Below, one piece after another: positions 1 through 11,773 of a stretch of DNA of 64,000 nucleotides. A model generated the notes under the pieces. That model was not told where the DNA came from and ran no database searches. It saw only the letters and a list, made by a program, of their open reading frames with translations. This stretch comes from Brassica napus (lineage: Eukaryota > Streptophyta > Magnoliopsida > Brassicales > Brassicaceae). A program made the position numbers and the translations under genes. Position 1 is the first letter of the stretch. Each line of letters begins with the position of its first letter. Location of the stretch: positions 1-64,000 of the forward strand of contig NW_026016747.1 of the NCBI RefSeq assembly GCF_020379485.1, read 5' to 3'.

Positions 1-3000
1 GGACAGCTTCTTCGTCGTTCAATCAAACCAGGATGATCACTTTGTAAGAAGCTTGATTTTGATACATATAATGGTGGAGAATCACCAGGATTGTAATAAA
101 TCTCATAGAGTTGGCATGAAGAAGTTATCCCACTTTCTAATCAGGTGATTCCAGTTTCCCCAGTTTGGGATAGGACAGCTTCTTCGTCGTTCGTGCAATC
201 CCACCAGGATGAACTCACTTGTGAGAAGCGTGATTTGGATACCAAAAGTGGTGGATAATCACCATGAAGTTGAATAAATCTCATAGGAGTTGGATGAAGA
301 AGTTATCCCACTTTCAAATCAGGTGATTCCAGTTTTCCCAGTTTGGGATAGCACAGCTTCTTCGTACGTTCCAATCAAACCAGGATGAATCTCTTTGTAA
401 GAAGCTTAATTTGGATACATAAAGTGGTGGGGAAACACCAGGAAGTTGAATAATCTCATAGGAGTTGGATGAAGAAGTTATCCACTTTCTAATATCATGT
501 GATTCCCTGTTTCCCAGTTTGGAATAGGACAGCTTCTCCGTCGTTCCAATCACACCAGATGAATCACTTTGTAAGAAGCTTGATTTGGATACATAAAGTG
601 GTTTAAATCACCAGGAAGTTTAATAAATCTCATAGGAGTTGGGATAAGAAGTTTATCCCACTTTCTAATCAGGTGATTCCAGTTTCCCAGTTTGGGAATA
701 CAGCTTCTTCGTCGTTCCAATCAACCAGGATGAATCACTTTGTAAGCTTGATTTGGATACATAAAATGGTGTAGAATCACAGGAAGTTGAATAAATCTCA
801 TAGGAGTTGGATGAAGAAGTTATCCACTTTCTAATCAGGTGATTCCAGTTTCCCCAGTTGGGAATAGGACAGCTTCTTCGTTGTTCCAATCAAACCAGGA
901 TGAATCACTTTGTAAGAAGCTTGATTTGGATACATAAAGTGTTGGAGAATCACCAGGAGTGAATAAATCTCATAGGAGTTGGATGAAGAAGTTATCCCTT
1001 TCAAATCAGGTGATTCCAGTTTCCCAGTTTGGGAATAGGACAGCTTCTTCTTCGGTCGTTCCAATCAACCAGGATAATCACTTTGTAAGAAGCTTGATTT
1101 GATACATAAAGTGTTGGAGAATCACCCAGAAGTTGAAATAAATCTCATAGGAGTTGGGATGAAAAGTTATCCCACTTTCTAATCAGGTGATTCCAGTTTC
1201 CCAGTTTGGGAATAGGACAGTTCTTCTTCTCGTCGTTCCAATCAAACCAGATGAATCACTTTGTAAGAAGCTTGATTTTGATACATAAAATGGTGGAGAA
1301 AACCCAGGAAGTTGAATAATCTCATAGGAGTTGGGATGAAGAAGTTATCCACTTTCTAATCAGGTGATTCCAGTTTCCCAGTTTGGGATAGGAGCTTCTT
1401 CTTCGTTCGTTCCGTAATCAAACCAGGATGAATCACTTTGTAAGAAGCTTGATTTGGATACAAAAGTGTTGGAGAATCACCAGGAAGTTGAATAAATCTC
1501 ATAGGAGTTGGGATGAAGAAGTTATCCACTTTCAAATCAGGTGATTCCAGTTTCCCAGTTTGGGAATAGGACAGCTTCTTCGTCGTTCCAATCAAACCAG
1601 GATGAATCACTTTGTAAAGCTTATTTGGATACATAAAATGGTGGGGAAACACCAGGAAGTTGAATAAATCTCATAGGAGTTTGATGAAGAAGTTATCCCA
1701 CTTTCTAATCAGGTGATTCCAGTTTCCCCGTTTGGGAATAGGACAGCTTCTCGTCGTTCCAATCAAACCAGGATGAATCACTTTGTAAGAAGCTTGATTG
1801 GATACATAAGTGTTGGAGAATCACCAGGAAGTTGAATAAATCTAATAGGTTGGGACGAAGAAGTTATCCCACTTTCTAATCAGGTGATTCCAGTTTCCCA
1901 GTTTGGGAATAGGACAGTTCTCTCTTCGTCGTTCCATCAAACCAGGATGAATCACTTTGTAAGAAGCTTGATTTTGATACATAATGGTGGAGAAACACAG
2001 GAAGTTGAATAAATCTCATAGGAGTTGGGATGAAGAAGTTATCCCACTTTCTAATCAGGTGATTCCAGTTTCCCAGTTTGGGAATAGGACAGCTTTCTTC
2101 GTCGTTCCAATCAAACCAGGATGAATCACTTTGTAAGAAGCTTGATTTGGATACATAAAGTGTTGGAGAATACAGGAAGTTGAATAAATCTCATAGGAGT
2201 TGGGATGAAGAAGTTATCCCACTTTCAAATCAGGTGATTCCAGTTTCCCAGTTTGGGAATAGGACAGCTTCTTCGTCGTTCCAATCAAACCAGGATGAAT
2301 CACTTTGTAAGAAGCTTGATTTGGATACATAAAGTGTTGGAGAATCACCAGGAAGTTGAATAAATCTCATAGGAGTTGGGATGAAGAAGTTATCCCACTT
2401 TCAAATCAGGTGATTCCAGTTTCCCAGTTTGGGAATAGGACAGCTTCTTCTTCGTCGTTCCAATCAACACCAGGATGAATCACTTTGTAAGAAGCTTGAT
2501 TTGGATACATAAAGTGTTGGGAAACACCAGGAAGTTGAATAAATCTCATAGGAGTTGGGATGAAGAAGTTATCCCACTTTCAAATCAGGTGATTCCAGTT
2601 TCCCAGTTTGGGAATAGGACAGCTTCTTCTTCGTCATCCAATCAACCAGGATGAATCACTTTGTAAGAAGCTTGATTTTGGATACATAAAATGGTGGAGA
2701 AACACCAGGAAGTTGAATAAATCTCATAGGAGTTGGGATGAAGAAGTTATCCCACTTTCTAATCAGGTGATTCCAGTTTCCCAGTTTGGGAATAGGACAG
2801 CTTCTTCGTCGTTCCAATCAAACCAGGATGAATCACTTTGTAAGAAGCTTGATTTGGATACATAAAGTGTTGGAGAATCACCAGGAAGTTGAATAAATCT
2901 CATAGGAGTTGGGATGAAGAAGTTATCCCACTTTCAATCAGGTGATTCCAGTTTCCCAGTTTGGGAATAGGACAGCTTCTTCGTCGTTCCAATCAAACCA

Positions 3001-6000
3001 GGATGAATCACTTTGTAAGAAGCTTGATTTGGATACATAAAGTGTTGGAGAATCACCAGGAAGTTGAATAATCTCATAGGAGTTGGGATGAAGAAGTTAT
3101 CCCACTTTCTAATCAGGTGATTCCAGTTTCCCAGTTTGGGATAGGACAGCTTCTTCGTCGTTCCAATCAAACCAGGATGAATCACTTTGTAAGAAGCTTG
3201 ATTTGGATACATAAAGTGGTGGAGAATCACCAGGAAGTTGAATAAATCTCATAGGAGTTGGGATGAAGAAGTTATCCCACTTTCTAATCAGGTGATTCCA
3301 GTTTCCCAGTTTGGGAATAGGACAGCTTCTTCGTCGTTCCAATCAAACCAGGATGAATCACTTTGTAAGAAGCTTGATTTGGATACATAAAGTGTTGGAG
3401 AATCACCAGGAAGTTGAATAAATCTCATAGGAGTTGGGATGAAGAAGTTATCCCACTTTCAAATCAGGTGATTCCAGTTTCCCAGTTTGGGAATAGGACA
3501 GCTTCTTCGTCGTTCCAATCAAACCAGGATGAATCACTTTGTAAGAAGCTTGATTTGGATACATAAAGTGGTGGAGAAACACCAGGAAGTTGAATAAATC
3601 TCATAGGAGTTGGGATGAAGAAGTTATCCCACTTTCTAATCAGGTGATTCCAGTTTCCCAGTTTGGGAATAGGACAGCTTCTTCGTCGTTCCAATCAAAC
3701 CAGGATGAATCACTTTGTAAGAAGCTTGATTTGGATACATAAAGTGTTGGAGAATCACCAGGAAGTTGAATAAATCTCATAGGAGTTGGGATGAAGAAGT
3801 TATCCCACTTTCAAATCAGGTGATTCCAGTTTCCCAGTTTGGGAATAGGACAGCTTCTTCGTCGTTCCAATCAAACCAGGATGAATCACTTTGTAAGAAG
3901 CTTGATTTGGATACATAAAGTGGTGGAGAAACACCAGGAAGTTGAATAAATCTCATAGGAGTTGGGATGAAGAAGTTATCCCACTTTCTAATCAGGTGAT
4001 TCCAGTTTCCCAGTTTGGGAATAGGACAGCTTCTTCGTCGTTCCAATCAAACCAGGATGAATCACTTTGTAAGAAGCTTGATTTGGATACATAAAGTGTT
4101 GGAGAATCACCAGGAAGTTGAATAAATCTCATAGGAGTTGGGATGAAGAAGTTATCCCACTTTCAAATCAGGTGATTCCAGTTTCCCAGTTTGGGAATAG
4201 GACAGCTTCTTCGTCGTTCCAATCAAACCAGGATGAATCACTTTGTAAGAAGCTTGATTTGGATACATAAAGTGGTGGAGAATCACCAGGAAGTTGAATA
4301 AATCTCATAGGAGTTGGGATGAAGAAGTTATCCCACTTTCAAATCAGGTGATTCCAGTTTCCCAGTTTGGGAATAGGACAGCTTCTTCGTCGTTCCAATC
4401 AAACCAGGATGAATCACTTTGTAAGAAGCTTGATTTGGATACATAAAGTGTTGGAGAAACACCAGGAAGTTGAATAAATCTCATAGGAGTTGGGATGAAG
4501 AAGTTATCCCACTTTCAAATCAGGTGATTCCAGTTTCCCAGTTTGGGAATAGGACAGCTTCTTCGTCGTTCCAATCAAACCAGGATGAATCACTTTGTAA
4601 GAAGCTTGATTTGGATACATAAAGTGGTGGAGAATCACCAGGAAGTTGAATAAATCTCATAGGAGTTGGGATGAAGAAGTTATCCCACTTTCTAATCAGG
4701 TGATTCCAGTTTCCCAGTTTGGGAATAGGACAGCTTCTTCGTCGTTCCAATCAAACCAGGATGAATCACTTTGTAAGAAGCTTGATTTGGATACATAAAG
4801 TGGTGGAGAATCACCAGGAAGTTGAATAAATCTCATAGGAGTTGGGATGAAGAAGTTATCCCACTTTCAAATCAGGTGATTCCAGTTTCCCAGTTTGGGA
4901 ATAGGACAGCTTCTTCGTCGTTCCAATCAAACCAGGATGAATCACTTTGTAAGAAGCTTGATTTGGATACATAAAGTGTTGGAGAATCACCAGGAAGTTG
5001 AATAAATCTCATAGGAGTTGGGATGAAGAAGTTATCCCACTTTCAAATCAGGTGATTCCAGTTTCCCAGTTTGGGAATAGGACAGCTTCTTCGTCGTTCC
5101 AATCAAACCAGGATGAATCACTTTGTAAGAAGCTTGATTTGGATACATAAAGTGGTTGGAGAATCACCAGGAAGTTGAATAAATCTCATAGGAGTTGGGA
5201 TGAAGAAGTTATCCCACTTTCTAATCAGGTGATTCCAGTTTCCCAGTTTGGGAATAGGACAGCTTCTTCGTCGTTCCAATCAAACCAGGATGAATCACTT
5301 TGTAAGAAGCTTGATTTGGATACATAAAGTGGTGGAGAATCACCAGGAAGTTGAATAAATCTCATAGGAGTTGGGATGAAGAAGTTATCCCACTTTCAAA
5401 TCAGGTGATTCCAGTTTCCCAGTTTGGGAATAGGACAGCTTCTTCGTCGTTCCAATCAAACCAGGATGAATCACTTTGTAAGAAGCTTGATTTGGATACA
5501 TAAAGTGGTGGAGAATCACCAGGAAGTTGAATAAATCTCATAGGAGTTGGGATGAAGAAGTTATCCCACTTTCAAATCAGGTGATTCCAGTTTCCCAGTT
5601 TGGGAATAGGACAGCTTCTTCGTCGTTCCAATCAAACCAGGATGAATCACTTTGTAAGAAGCTTGATTTGGATACATAAAGTGTTGGAGAATCACCAGGA
5701 AGTTGAATAAATCTCATAGGAGTTGGGATGAAGAAGTTATCCCACTTTCAAATCAGGTGATTCCAGTTTCCCAGTTTGGGAATAGGACAGCTTCTTCGTC
5801 GTTCCAATCAAACCAGGATGAATCACTTTGTAAGAAGCTTGATTTGGATACATAAAGTGGTGGAGAATCACCAGGAAGTTGAATAAATCTCATAGGAGTT
5901 GGGATGAAGAAGTTATCCCACTTTCAAATCAGGTGATTCCAGTTTCCCAGTTTGGGAATAGGACAGCTTCTTCGTCGTTCCAATCAAACCAGGATGAATC

Positions 6001-6134
6001 ACTTTGTAAGAAGCTTGATTTTGATACATAAAATGGTGGAGAAACACCAGGAAGTTGAATAAATCTCATAGGAGTTGGGATGAAGAAGTTATCCCACTTT
6101 CTAATCAGGTGATTCCAGTTTCCCAGTTTGGGAA
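1..6134 (+). repeat. Centromeric satellite array, block 1 (176-bp monomer, CentBr-like)
   Basis: About 35 head-to-tail copies of a 176-bp unit, recognisable by GGAATAGGACAGCTTC, AAGAAGCTTGATTTGG and CACCAGGAAGTTGAATAA in every copy. Each monomer has one HindIII site. From about 2900 on, copies keep an exact 176-bp period and differ at a few diagnostic sites: GTGTTGG or GTGGTGG, GAATCACC or GAAACACC, TTCAAATC or TTCTAATC. Before that the copies carry many single-base losses, densest near position 1. The sequence matches my memory of the Brassica centromere repeat; the family name is recognition, the tandem structure is seen directly. The short reading frames of 76-84 codons on either strand are by-products of the repeat and are not called as genes. 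Confidence 0.95.
3374..4260 (+). repeat. Alternating two-monomer (352-bp) higher-order satellite units
   Basis: Here monomers alternate between two types: one with GTGGTGGAGAAAC followed by TTCTAATC, the next with GTGTTGGAGAATC followed by TTCAAATC. The same combination returns at a 352-bp step (for example 3464 and 3816). Similar but less regular alternation is seen near 15192-17005. This is a local higher-order repeat, not a window-wide one. Confidence 0.6.
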
Positions 6135-6659
6135 TGAGAGTTTTATAGGATTTATGTGAGAGTTTAAGGAAGATTTGTGAAGAGATTAGAGAAGAACTAG
6201 GTTGAACCGTGAGAGAGAGAGAGAGATTGACAAAGAGAATAATAGAGAACTCTTTTCCCTTGAATGATTTGTTTATGGGAACAACCCATTTATAGAATTC
6301 ATACAGCAAGATGTCGACATTAAGGAAACAATAAACAAAGAAGTTAAGACAGAGGAGAGATGGGCAAAGTGGTCCTGGATAGTGACAGGTCCTAACGGGT
6401 GGGAAGACTTTGAATCCTTAACCAGACCCGTGACCTGCACTCTCAACGGTTCCCCACTTCCCTTAGGCGATTCCAAACATTCTTCTTGCCTTCTTCTCTT
6501 CTACATCAGTCACTCTTATGTCTTGCACTCCAAGTTAGGGTTGTCTTGTACGGACAGACTTGTCTAGCAAGGTAAGTTGAGTGATTGCTTGATCCGGATG
6601 TAATTGTTCCCCTCTTGCTTCTTACTTCATTCTCCTCTCTTTATTGCTTCATGTCAACA
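6135..6659 (-). repeat. 3' LTR of Copia A
   Basis: 525 bp; on the plus strand it starts TGAGAGTTTTATAGG and ends CATGTCAACA, so in element orientation it is a TG...CA LTR. It matches 11354-11878 without a difference I could find. It is the 3' copy because the polypurine tract abuts it at 6660. Confidence 0.95.
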
Positions 6660-6668
6660 CTCCCCCTC
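6660..6668 (-). other. Polypurine tract of Copia A
   Basis: Minus-strand GAGGGGGAG directly next to the 3' LTR. This is the primer site for plus-strand DNA synthesis. The same nine bases occur at this place in A, B, C, D, F and G. Confidence 0.9.
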
Positions 6669-6697
6669 AAGCTTGACAGTGGTGATTGTCAAGCTTG
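6668..6697 (-). promoter_or_regulatory. Hairpin 2 of Copia A, next to the polypurine tract
   Basis: Perfect 11-bp inverted repeat: CAAGCTTGACA at 6668-6678 against TGTCAAGCTTG at 6687-6697, with an 8-nt loop. The equivalent hairpin occurs in B, C, D, F and G. Role unknown. Confidence 0.7.
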
Positions 6698-6725
6698 GAA
6701 ACCATGAAGCATTCCCTCATTAAAA

Positions 6726-6768
6726 CCTTTACTTGGAAAAACCACTTGGGATAAAAACCAAGCAAAGG
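6726..6768 (-). promoter_or_regulatory. Hairpin 1 of Copia A, 32 nt after the pol stop
   Basis: On the RNA-sense (minus) strand CCTTTGCTTGG pairs with CCAAGTAAAGG (10 Watson-Crick pairs, one G-U). The loop carries the conserved TTTTATCCC and GGTTTTT. The same structure with other stem sequences follows pol in B, C, D and G and in the gypsy LTR. Confidence 0.7.
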
Positions 6769-6799
6769 AAAAAGAGTAGAATACTCCATGGTGAGGGGA

Positions 6800-9700
6800 T
6801 TATTGACATGGGAGGTTTATGAGTCCAAGTCTTGGAAGAATGGACTCACAAACTTTGCTACTGGCCGCCTTGGTGAAGATGTCAGCCAGCTGATCCTCAC
6901 TTCTTGTATAACATGGGAGAATCACTTGCTGCTCTACTGCTTGTCTTACCTTGTGGCAGTCCACTTCTATGTGTTTTGTCCTCTCATGGAAGACTGAGTT
7001 GGATGCAATGTGTATTGCGGCTTGGTTGTCACAATGCATGGTCATGGGAGTTTTGATCTCAATTCCCAAGTCGCCTAGAAGCCCTTTTATCCAGATAAGC
7101 TCACTGGTTAGCTTCCTCATTGATCTGTACTCTGCTTCTGCACTAGAGCAAGACACTACCTTCTGTTTCTTGCTCTTCCAAGTGACCAGATTTCCTCCAA
7201 TGAATGTACAATAGCCGGTGGTTGATCTTCTGTCTATTCTGTCCCCAGCCCAATCTGCATCACAGTATCCTATCACCTCAGTGTTCTTGTTGCAAGCCAT
7301 CCATACACCCTGACCTGGTGCCTCTCTCAAGTATCTTAGTATCCTCTCCACCATGTTCCAGTGATGAACCTTGGGAGTTTGCATATGTTGGCTTACTTGA
7401 TTAACTGCAAAGCACACATCTGGCCGAGTGATGGTTAGATAGATCAGCTTCCCAACCATCCGTCTATATTGTTTGACATCTTCAAATGGAGTATCTTCAT
7501 ACTCCCCCTCTCGCAATACCTTGTAACCTTCTTCAAGTGGTGTCTTGGCTTGTCTTCCTCCAAGATCTCCTGCCTCCTTTAAGATGTCCAGGGTATACTT
7601 TCTTTGGGACATGAACAATCCTTCCTTTGATCTGCACATCTCAATGCCGAGGAAGTACTTCAGTTCTCCTAGGTCTTTGATATCAAATGCGGCTTTAAGA
7701 AAGGTCTTGGTTGAACTGATCCCCTCCTTGTCACAACCAGTGATGATGATATCATCCACATAGACTAGAATCACAACAATCCCTTGCTTGCTGGTGAGAG
7801 TGAAGAGTGTGTGATCCGCTTGAGACTTCACAAAGCCTCTCCCATTCAGTGTAGTGCTCAGCTTGTGATACCAAGCTCTTGGTGATTGTTTCAAACCATA
7901 TATGGCTTTTCTGAGTCTGAGTACATTCCCTGGTTTCACCATCTCTTCCATTCCCGGCGGTGGTCTCATATATACCTCATCTTCTAGTTCACCTTGCAAG
8001 AAGGCATTCTTCACATCCATTTGCCAAAGATCCCACTCTTGATTTACTGCCAATGAAAGGATAATCCGGATTGTGTGAAGCTTGGCCACTGGTGCAAAGG
8101 TGTCTAGATAGTCTTCTCCATAAACTTGTGTGTATCCTCTTGCTACCAATCTGGTCTTTTTTCTTTCTGGCTTTCCATTTGCAAGATACTTGATAGTGTG
8201 TATGAGTCTGCTGGTCACGGCTTTCTTTCCTTTTGGAAGCTCTGTCTCATACCAGGTGTTGTTCCTCTCCATGGCTCCCATTTCATCATTCACTGATTCC
8301 CTCCATTCATCATCTTCCATAGCTTCTGCATATGTTCTTGGTATCCATTCCTGATCCAATGAGCCCACAAAGGCTTGATGTTCTTCTGGATAGTGAGCTA
8401 GGGAGCACACGCCACTGGGTGGGTGAGCTACTGCCTCTGCATTGAAGTAGACTCTGGTGTTGTTCCAGTTTGAAGCCGGCTTCTTGATCCTAGTACTTCT
8501 CCTAAGTACTGGCTGATCATTTTCATTCTGAGTGCCTTCTCCACCTTCCAAGTTCTGATTCTGATCCTCCACTTCCTCCTCTTGGTCATGGTGCTCTTCT
8601 TGATCATGAACTTCCTCAGATACAGGTGGTTCACCCTGATTTCCCCCCTCAGGATCAAGGGGAGCAGCTTCTTGGATCTCAACTTCATCTGTAGTTGTCT
8701 CGGTTTGCTCTTCAGACCGGCTTGATCCTCCCACATTATCTGATCCTGCTTGTCCCGGCTCTTCCATAGGTAAGCTGACCCCAAGTCTCCTCATGACTTG
8801 TCTGAGATTGGCTGCTCTATCTGATGCGGATTGAGACAAGTTCTCCAGCTCATTCCAATCCTTGTTGTTGTAGTACCCTCTGGTTTCTACAAACTTCACA
8901 TCTCTAGATACCAAGACTCTCCTAGTCTCTGGTTCATAGCACTTATAGCCCTTCTGGTTTGGTGAATACCCAATGAACATAGCTCTTGTGCTCTTAGCCT
9001 CCAGTTTGTTCCTCAGTTCTCCTGGTTTCAAAACAAAACAAAGGCACCCAAACACACGCATATGATCAATAGATGGTTTAGCTTTGTTCAATACCTCAAA
9101 TGGAGAGCAGTCTTGTAGAACTCTGGTAGGAATGCGGTTGATCAGGTAGCATGCAGTTAGGACCGCATCACCCCAAAAGCTCTTTGGGACACTAGTATGG
9201 AACATCATGCTCCTAGTGACCTCCATGAGATGCCTGTTCTTCCTCTCGGCCACACCATTTTGTTGGGGAGTGTATGGACAGCTGGTTTGATGAATCACAC
9301 CTTGTTTGGCTAGATGAGCTTTGAATGCATTGCTGGTGTACTCTCCTCCATTATCTGATCTCAAAATCTTAACTTTGGCATTATAATGGTTAGAGACATA
9401 TGTTTCAAAGTTTATAAATGCATCTAAGACCCTATCCTTTGATTGTAAGAGAGTGATCCATGTGTACTTGGATTTCTCATCAATAAAGGTCACAAAATAC
9501 TTGTGATGTTCTCTAGAAAGACATGGAGCTGTCCATACATCCGAGTGGATTAAATCAAAGCAGTGTTCATAGATTGTACTAGACTTGGGAAATACAGTTT
9601 TGCAATGTTTTCCTAAGATACAAGCTTCACAATCTTGCTGGAATGAAATACTAGGCAACATGATGTTCAAGGCACGAGAATGAGGATGTCCTAATCTAGC

Positions 9701-11173
9701 ATGCCACATTACATCTTTAGGGAAATTAAAACTTGAATTGAAAGCAACAGATAGATCGGATGCAAGCTTAGTGTCTTCTAGCAAGTACAGGTTTCCCTTG
9801 CTCACACCTTTGCCAAGCAACCTACATGAGTCAATATCCTGAAAGTAGACATCATCAGGCGTAAATATAACATTGCAATTCAAGTCATTGGTCACCCTTT
9901 TCACAGATAATAGATTAGAAGTGAAACTAGGCATGTAGAAAGCTTTGGATTCTTTCTCAAATAATTTAAGTTCCCCTATGCCTTTAATTGGAACCTTGTT
10001 ACCATCAGCTATCATAACATTTCCTACTGCAGGAGTGATATTTTTAATCAAATTTAAATCACTAATCATGTGATGAGAGGCTCCTGAGTCTATGACTAAG
10101 GGTTTAACTCTATCAGATTCATGAGCAACTTGAAACGCCGTGAATAAACTCCTAGGCAATTGATATGATGCACTAAGGGAGGAACCAAGAGTTTTACCAG
10201 ACTCCTTGAGAGCTTTGATGAGTGCCTCAATGTCAGATTTCTTGATGGACTCATCCTGGTTTCCCTTGCCCTCATGAGTGCGGTAGGCCGTGGAAGCTTC
10301 TCCTACATCACCTGAGTAGTTTGCCCGACCATCAGTCTTGAACTTAGCCGGTTTGAGGTGTGGGTGAAGTATCCAGCACTTGTCCTTGCCGTGACCCTTC
10401 CTCTTGCAATGATCACACACCCACACTTTCTTTTCCTCCGGCTTGTAGTACCCTTTGTTGGCTACTCCGGCAGGTTTGCTCTCGGCTCCTTCAGCTTGAT
10501 TGGCCATCACTAGCTCTCCCTTTCTCTTAAAGAGACCCACTGAGCCGTGCTCCTTCTGAATCTCAGCACACACTTCATCTAGAGATGGAAGCTCCTTGTT
10601 CCTCAGTATGTGCCTAATAAGGTCATCATACCCTGGGTTGAGAGTGAGCAGCAAGGCAAAGACCTTATCTTGCTCCCTTCTTTCATGTAGAACATCCGGA
10701 TCAACTGTTGCGGGTCTGAGCATCTCTAGCTCAGCCCATAGAGACCGGAACTTCCCAAAATGAGCATCAAAGTCTGTGTCCTCTTGACTTAGAGAATTGA
10801 TTGCTCCTTTTACTTCATACACCTTGCTGATGTTGGATTTGTTGGCATACACCTTCTTGAGAGTATCCCACAGCTCCTTGGAAGTTTCACAGAATGCATA
10901 AGCCTCTTGGAGAGAAGGGGCGAGGCTATTCTGGATGATAGACAACACCATGAGGTCCTCCTGACCTTTCTTCTTATCCCCAGCATCCGCAACCACCACT
11001 TCTTTGCCATCCTCTCCTAGGACAGTCTTCTTGGTGGGGCGGCCTTCTTCAACAATCTCCCAAAGACCTCTGCCTCCGAGAGCTGTTTTGGCAAGTCTTG
11101 CCCATGTCAGGTAGTTAGGACCCTTGAGAGTAACTGGTATCATTACCATCTTTGGGTTCTCGGAGGTATCCAT
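6800..11173 (-). CDS. Copia A gag-pol polyprotein (1457 aa, intact)
   Basis: Single-frame gag-pol of a Ty1/copia retrotransposon; cleaved products would build the particle, copy the RNA into DNA and integrate it. Numbered from the ATG at 11173 (a TTG codon just upstream is not needed): gag of the UBN2 type about 10-220; zinc knuckle C253-C256-H261-C266; aspartic protease D362-S-G-A; pre-integrase zinc region WHARLGHPH about 490; integrase triad D545, D607, E643 with exact D35E spacing; reverse transcriptase YVDD at 1138-1141; RNase H D1305, E1346, D1382. An acidic Q/E-rich linker lies at about 805-885 between integrase and RT. No stop or frameshift interrupts it. Copia order (integrase before RT) is clear; the lineage within Copia was not determined. 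Confidence 0.95.
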   Translation of the reverse strand: MDTSENPKMVMIPVTLKGPNYLTWARLAKTALGGRGLWEIVEEGRPTKKTVLGEDGKEVVVADAGDKKKGQEDLMVLSIIQNSLAPSLQEAYAFCETSKELWDTLKKVYANKSNISKVYEVKGAINSLSQEDTDFDAHFGKFRSLWAELEMLRPATVDPDVLHERREQDKVFALLLTLNPGYDDLIRHILRNKELPSLDEVCAEIQKEHGSVGLFKRKGELVMANQAEGAESKPAGVANKGYYKPEEKKVWVCDHCKRKGHGKDKCWILHPHLKPAKFKTDGRANYSGDVGEASTAYRTHEGKGNQDESIKKSDIEALIKALKESGKTLGSSLSASYQLPRSLFTAFQVAHESDRVKPLVIDSGASHHMISDLNLIKNITPAVGNVMIADGNKVPIKGIGELKLFEKESKAFYMPSFTSNLLSVKRVTNDLNCNVIFTPDDVYFQDIDSCRLLGKGVSKGNLYLLEDTKLASDLSVAFNSSFNFPKDVMWHARLGHPHSRALNIMLPSISFQQDCEACILGKHCKTVFPKSSTIYEHCFDLIHSDVWTAPCLSREHHKYFVTFIDEKSKYTWITLLQSKDRVLDAFINFETYVSNHYNAKVKILRSDNGGEYTSNAFKAHLAKQGVIHQTSCPYTPQQNGVAERKNRHLMEVTRSMMFHTSVPKSFWGDAVLTACYLINRIPTRVLQDCSPFEVLNKAKPSIDHMRVFGCLCFVLKPGELRNKLEAKSTRAMFIGYSPNQKGYKCYEPETRRVLVSRDVKFVETRGYYNNKDWNELENLSQSASDRAANLRQVMRRLGVSLPMEEPGQAGSDNVGGSSRSEEQTETTTDEVEIQEAAPLDPEGGNQGEPPVSEEVHDQEEHHDQEEEVEDQNQNLEGGEGTQNENDQPVLRRSTRIKKPASNWNNTRVYFNAEAVAHPPSGVCSLAHYPEEHQAFVGSLDQEWIPRTYAEAMEDDEWRESVNDEMGAMERNNTWYETELPKGKKAVTSRLIHTIKYLANGKPERKKTRLVARGYTQVYGEDYLDTFAPVAKLHTIRIILSLAVNQEWDLWQMDVKNAFLQGELEDEVYMRPPPGMEEMVKPGNVLRLRKAIYGLKQSPRAWYHKLSTTLNGRGFVKSQADHTLFTLTSKQGIVVILVYVDDIIITGCDKEGISSTKTFLKAAFDIKDLGELKYFLGIEMCRSKEGLFMSQRKYTLDILKEAGDLGGRQAKTPLEEGYKVLREGEYEDTPFEDVKQYRRMVGKLIYLTITRPDVCFAVNQVSQHMQTPKVHHWNMVERILRYLREAPGQGVWMACNKNTEVIGYCDADWAGDRIDRRSTTGYCTFIGGNLVTWKSKKQKVVSCSSAEAEYRSMRKLTSELIWIKGLLGDLGIEIKTPMTMHCDNQAAIHIASNSVFHERTKHIEVDCHKVRQAVEQQVILPCYTRSEDQLADIFTKAASSKVCESILPRLGLINLPCQ

Positions 11174-11340
11174 CAAGAGAGAAAGAGAAACGAAAGTTTT
11201 GGATGAACTTTGCTACTTTTGGCAAATTCTGGAAATGAGATTGAAGAACACCTCAAGAACAGGATGAACTTTGCCAAAAATAGAAATAAAACACAGAGAG
11301 TTCGCGGAAGAAAAAGAGATTTAGGTCTCAAGAGCACAGC

Positions 11341-11353
11341 TGCTCTGATACCA
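11341..11353 (-). other. Primer-binding site of Copia A (initiator Met tRNA)
   Basis: Minus-strand TGGTATCAGAGCA directly after the 5' LTR, complementary to the 3' end of plant initiator-Met tRNA. The same PBS is used by all elements in the window. Confidence 0.9.
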
Positions 11354-11506
11354 TGAGAGTTTTATAGGATTTATGTGAGAGTTTAAGGAAGATTTGTGAA
11401 GAGATTAGAGAAGAACTAGGTTGAACCGTGAGAGAGAGAGAGAGATTGACAAAGAGAATAATAGAGAACTCTTTTCCCTTGAATGATTTGTTTATGGGAA
11501 CAACCC

Positions 11507-11513
11507 ATTTATA
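11507..11513 (-). promoter_or_regulatory. TATA box candidate, Copia A LTR
   Basis: TATAAAT on the minus strand inside the 5' LTR, about 155 nt before the LTR end and downstream of the GTAC motif, as expected for the U3/R boundary of a plant LTR promoter. The transcription start was not determined. Confidence 0.55.
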
Positions 11514-11764
11514 GAATTCATACAGCAAGATGTCGACATTAAGGAAACAATAAACAAAGAAGTTAAGACAGAGGAGAGATGGGCAAAGTGGTCCTGGATA
11601 GTGACAGGTCCTAACGGGTGGGAAGACTTTGAATCCTTAACCAGACCCGTGACCTGCACTCTCAACGGTTCCCCACTTCCCTTAGGCGATTCCAAACATT
11701 CTTCTTGCCTTCTTCTCTTCTACATCAGTCACTCTTATGTCTTGCACTCCAAGTTAGGGTTGTC

Positions 11765-11773
11765 TTGTACGGA
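11765..11773 (-). promoter_or_regulatory. SBP/SPL-box-like motif, Copia A U3
   Basis: TCCGTACAA on the minus strand fits the published SBP-domain consensus TNCGTACAA. It lies about 105 nt into the LTR. The motif recurs in the U3 of the other Copia LTRs of this window. Confidence 0.5.

Noticed and set aside
1..6134. CRISPR-like array of repeats and spacers
   Set aside because: The whole 176-bp unit is conserved with no variable spacers, and no cas genes are present; it is a eukaryotic satellite.
6273..6476. Frames of 60-90 codons inside LTRs (A, B, C, F, G)
   Set aside because: They occur because both LTR copies are the same sequence; no motif, no family match, and several overlap on opposite strands.
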